A stretch of 29,968 bases of DNA from NCBI GenBank assembly GCA_001247695.2, contig LGRX02031219.1, positions 1 through 29,968 on the forward strand, given 5' to 3'. This document shows positions 27,651 to 29,968 of this stretch, piece after piece; the stretch's first letter is position 1; every line of letters begins with the position of its first letter. The translations under genes were made by a program, and so were the position numbers. Origin of the DNA: Cymbomonas tetramitiformis (lineage: Eukaryota; Chlorophyta; Pyramimonadophyceae; Pyramimonadales; Pyramimonadaceae). The notes below the pieces were generated by a model. That model was given only the letters and a program-made list of their open reading frames with translations, was not told the origin of the DNA and did no database searches.

Positions 27651-27658
27651 GAAGAGGT

Positions 27659-29911
27659 GCGGGGCTGTGGGGGAGCGCTCGAGCCGCCGCGGATACGGGC
27701 CCAAAAACGGATAACCGAGCCATGTCCAATGCCATACTCGCGCAGCCGGGTTCCCTCACGCAAGATCCTCCCGCCGCAGGAGAGACACTGCTCGCTTGGG
27801 GGAATCCAACAACGCTCACGGATGAGGAGGCGCAAGTGCTCCACAGTGTCGTCAGGCCCAATCTCAATGACAATGGACTTCCCTTTGAGGTTCTCAACGA
27901 AGACTTGGAAGGTGCCCCGCGGGAGCTGGGGGGGTGGCTGAGGGGAGGGGCGGGAGTCACCCCGCATGGGGCAGAGGGAGGTGGGAAGGGGCAGCGGGGA
28001 CAGGGGGGGTGGAGGAGGGAGGGAGGAAAGCGGTGGGGGCGGAAGGGTTGGGAAGCGCCGCCCAGAGTGGTGCCAGAAGGAGTCCTCCTCGTCCCCGTCA
28101 TTGTCCGGGCACAAGAGCACTGTGGAGAGCGCCGGAAAGAGCGCCAGATCCTCCGGGAGGTCCTCTTCCCACAGGTTGTAACATCCAATAAGGTCCAGCT
28201 CAGCGAGGCGGGAGAGCGGGGCTAGTGGCCGGACCGTCCGGATGCGGTTGCCATTCGCGAGGGAGAGGAAGGTGACAGAAGAGAGAGCGGCAATGCGCAT
28301 AAGGTCGTCGGAGGTCAAGCCATTGTAGGAGACGTTAAGGGTGAGGAGGTTGGTGAGAGGACGAAGGAGGCGGAAGTCAAACCCGTTCGGGTGGTCGCCA
28401 CTTTGAATCCACAGCCGCCCCAGGTGCAGGGAAGAGACGGCGCGCAGGGAAGAGACACATGCCAGACCCGCGCCATACCCTCCGCTCCCAGCAACCAGCG
28501 TGCCACAGAGGTCCAAGTCCGTGAGGGTCGTGCAAAGAGCGTTGTCTGCAAGCGGGGCCAGGTCTGACACTCGCGTGTGACGGAGGCGCAGCACGGAGAG
28601 GTGGAGGAGCCCCGCTATGGCAGGGAGAGCAGAGTTGTCAATTAGGGTCTCGGAGAGGTCAAGAGAGGTTGCCCACCGAAGTGCACCCAAGCTCAGCCCC
28701 GAGAGTCCCCGTCCCCGTGGCGGGGGCGCTGCCCAATCTCCAATCCCGTCGTCCTTGGAGCGTCCCCCAGCCTGTAGCAAGGCAACCGTGGCGAGGGAGG
28801 CGCAGCGTGAGACCTCCGTGACGGCGCGGTCAGAGATGGCGGAGAGGCCGCTGAGGTCCAGCCAAACAAGATGCGGAAGAAAGGTGCCAACGAGGTGAGC
28901 TGTGGCATCCGTGACGCCCCGGCCACACAGCCTAAGGCCAACCGCCTGGAGCTGGGGGAGCTTAGCGAGGACACGGAGCCCCCAGTCTGAGACGAAGAAG
29001 CACCCATGCATGTTAACGGAGCGGAGGTGAACGAGGGGGGCTAGGAGGTGAAGGGCAGAGTTGGTGATGATCCACGCAGGGCTGCCGGAGAGGTCAACCG
29101 AGGTGACGGCGGGGAAGGCCACCACGGAGCAGAGGATGGAGGAGGGGACCGCCACGAGGGAGCGGATGTGGGAAGAGGCAGCATGCCTCAAGGTCCTGGT
29201 TACCATCCGGAGGGCGGCCAGCGAGTCATCCGCAAGGGGGATCAGGCCAAGCGCAACAACCTCCGCCAGTAATGCAGCAGTACGCTCCCGCGAAGGGCGT
29301 GTCGCAGCTCTCGCCGCGCGATCGGTGGCGATGAGCTCCTCTTCAGTGAAATCCAGCAGGGCGCTCTCATCGATTTCCCAGTCTTCGCTCGCCAAGGGCG
29401 CCGGGGCGCAGCCTGCGAAGTGTTCCGCCACAAGGCGGTCGACGGCTCGGAAGTCCTCCGGGCCAAGCTGAGTCAAAGTGCCGTCGAAGAAGGATTGGGG
29501 AGGGTGGGAATAAGGGCCCGTGGAAAATGGGGGATGGAGAGCAAAGGGTGGCAGATGAGTGGAGCCAATCGGAATGGAAGGAAAAGAGGTGGGTGAGGGC
29601 GAGGGAGGTGAGGTGAGAGGTGGGGCGTCAAGTGATGCTGCAGTGGAGTTGGGTGCGGGTGTGGTGGGGGTGGAAGGTCGGCGAGGCGGTTGCGGAAAAG
29701 GTTGTGGGTGGAGCTGCGGGAAGAAGGATTCTCGTCGCGCAGCTCCATCTTGTCCGACACGTTCAAGTGCAGACTCAAGTTCTAGTTCGAGTTCTGATTC
29801 TAGTTCTCCAGAGGGGTCTGGAAGGTTGCCCAGGGGCAGCCATGCATGCGCGGAGGAGGAATCCTCCGCTCGGCAGTCAACGGAGCCGTCGCCGCATGTC
29901 GAGTTTTCCAT
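27659..29911 (-). pseudogene. Element A copy 2, LRR - ubiquitin-like portion, cut by the MITE
   Basis: The frame starts at the ATG at 29911, equivalent to 5846 in copy 1. It encodes the acidic/Pro-rich start, leucine-rich repeats (about 260-605), Pro-rich linker and the complete ubiquitin-like domain (668-743, ending RIRGG), then SSAPPQPRTSS. It enters the MITE and stops at 27596 after 771 codons. Differences from copy 1 in this part are few, and the ubiquitin-like domain is identical at the protein level. A truncated LRR-ubiquitin-like protein could still be made from this copy. The gene is broken as a LINE polyprotein because the endonuclease and reverse transcriptase are separated by insertions. 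Confidence 0.88.
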
Positions 29912-29968
29912 GGTGAAAGCTCAGTGGTCATGGTGAGATAGTCACCCGGGGTTATTCCATAACGCTCC
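29912..29968 (-). other. Element A copy 2, 5' leader at window edge
   Basis: These bases match 5847-5903 of copy 1 with few differences. One of them creates an extra upstream ATG (minus strand, from ttg to atg, 20 bases before the start codon and out of frame with it). The leader continues beyond the window. Confidence 0.7.

Larger units (their letters stand above)
8200..29968 (-). mobile_element. Element A, copy 2: 3'-truncated LINE split by nested insertions
   Basis: Three minus-strand blocks, 27659-29968, 25253-27034 and 8200-9036, line up end to end with one uninterrupted stretch of copy 1 (976-5903). Block ends meet exactly: 27658/27034 at a duplicated 8-mer and 25253/9036 at a duplicated AA. 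So this is one LINE copy opened by a MITE and by a 16.2-kb TIR-bounded block. The 3' end stops at 8200 inside the reverse transcriptase, just after motif A. Ordinary LINE truncation removes the 5' end, so a later deletion or rearrangement is more likely here. The 5' end continues past the window. Confidence 0.9.

Noticed and set aside
1..29968. LTR retrotransposon or CRISPR-like structure
   Set aside because: The long direct repeats are LINE copies or tandem satellites. No integrase, tRNA primer site or paired LTRs, and no short regularly spaced repeat-spacer array.

Overview
The window reads as repeat-rich nuclear DNA of a eukaryote. I see no bacterial operons, no rRNA or tRNA genes and no convincing single-copy host gene. 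Almost everything is transposable element, in nested layers. The large retrotransposon carries both endonuclease types found in Dualen/RandI non-LTR elements, a group first known from Chlamydomonas. A green alga (chlorophyte or streptophyte) is therefore my best guess, held loosely.

Layout. (1) 1-430 is a C-rich minisatellite. (2) About 560-5903, minus strand, is copy 1 of a non-LTR retrotransposon I call element A. Its polyprotein has an unusual N-terminus: acidic/Pro-rich region, leucine-rich repeats, then a 76-residue ubiquitin-like domain ending in RIRGG, followed by an APE-type (EEP) endonuclease and a reverse transcriptase. A one-base deletion in a G run splits this copy into two frames. 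(3) 5904-8199 is purine-rich low-complexity DNA with a 51-bp minisatellite and a 47-bp direct repeat. (4) 8200-29968, minus strand, is a second copy of element A, truncated at its 3' end and split by insertions. One is a 616-bp hAT-like MITE (27035-27650, 8-bp target duplication). The other is a block with terminal inverted repeats, 9037-25250. (5) That block is a roughly 1-kb TIR element which itself received a 15.1-kb plus-strand LINE, element B (9985-25112), flanked by a 16-bp target duplication.

Element B is the most notable object. One reading frame of about 4,930 codons from its first ATG is interrupted by a single in-frame TAA. In order it encodes an N-terminal region with a coiled coil, a Lys/Asn/Arg-rich part containing in-frame 474-bp tandem repeats, a Ulp1/C48-type cysteine protease, a degenerate second protease-like module, an APE endonuclease, [TAA], a reverse transcriptase (FVDD), a chromodomain-like segment, a region resembling PCIF1/CAPAM adenine methyltransferases, RNase H, a Gln/Glu-rich coiled coil, and a zinc-finger plus restriction-like endonuclease.

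How the parts would work together: each LINE supplies its own endonuclease and reverse transcriptase for target-primed reverse transcription. Extra domains in both touch ubiquitin/SUMO biology (a ubiquitin-like domain in A, a Ulp1-type protease in B), and B may add chromatin reading and nucleic-acid methylation. The order of events can be read from the nesting: element A inserted first, then the hAT MITE and the TIR element independently, then element B into the TIR element.
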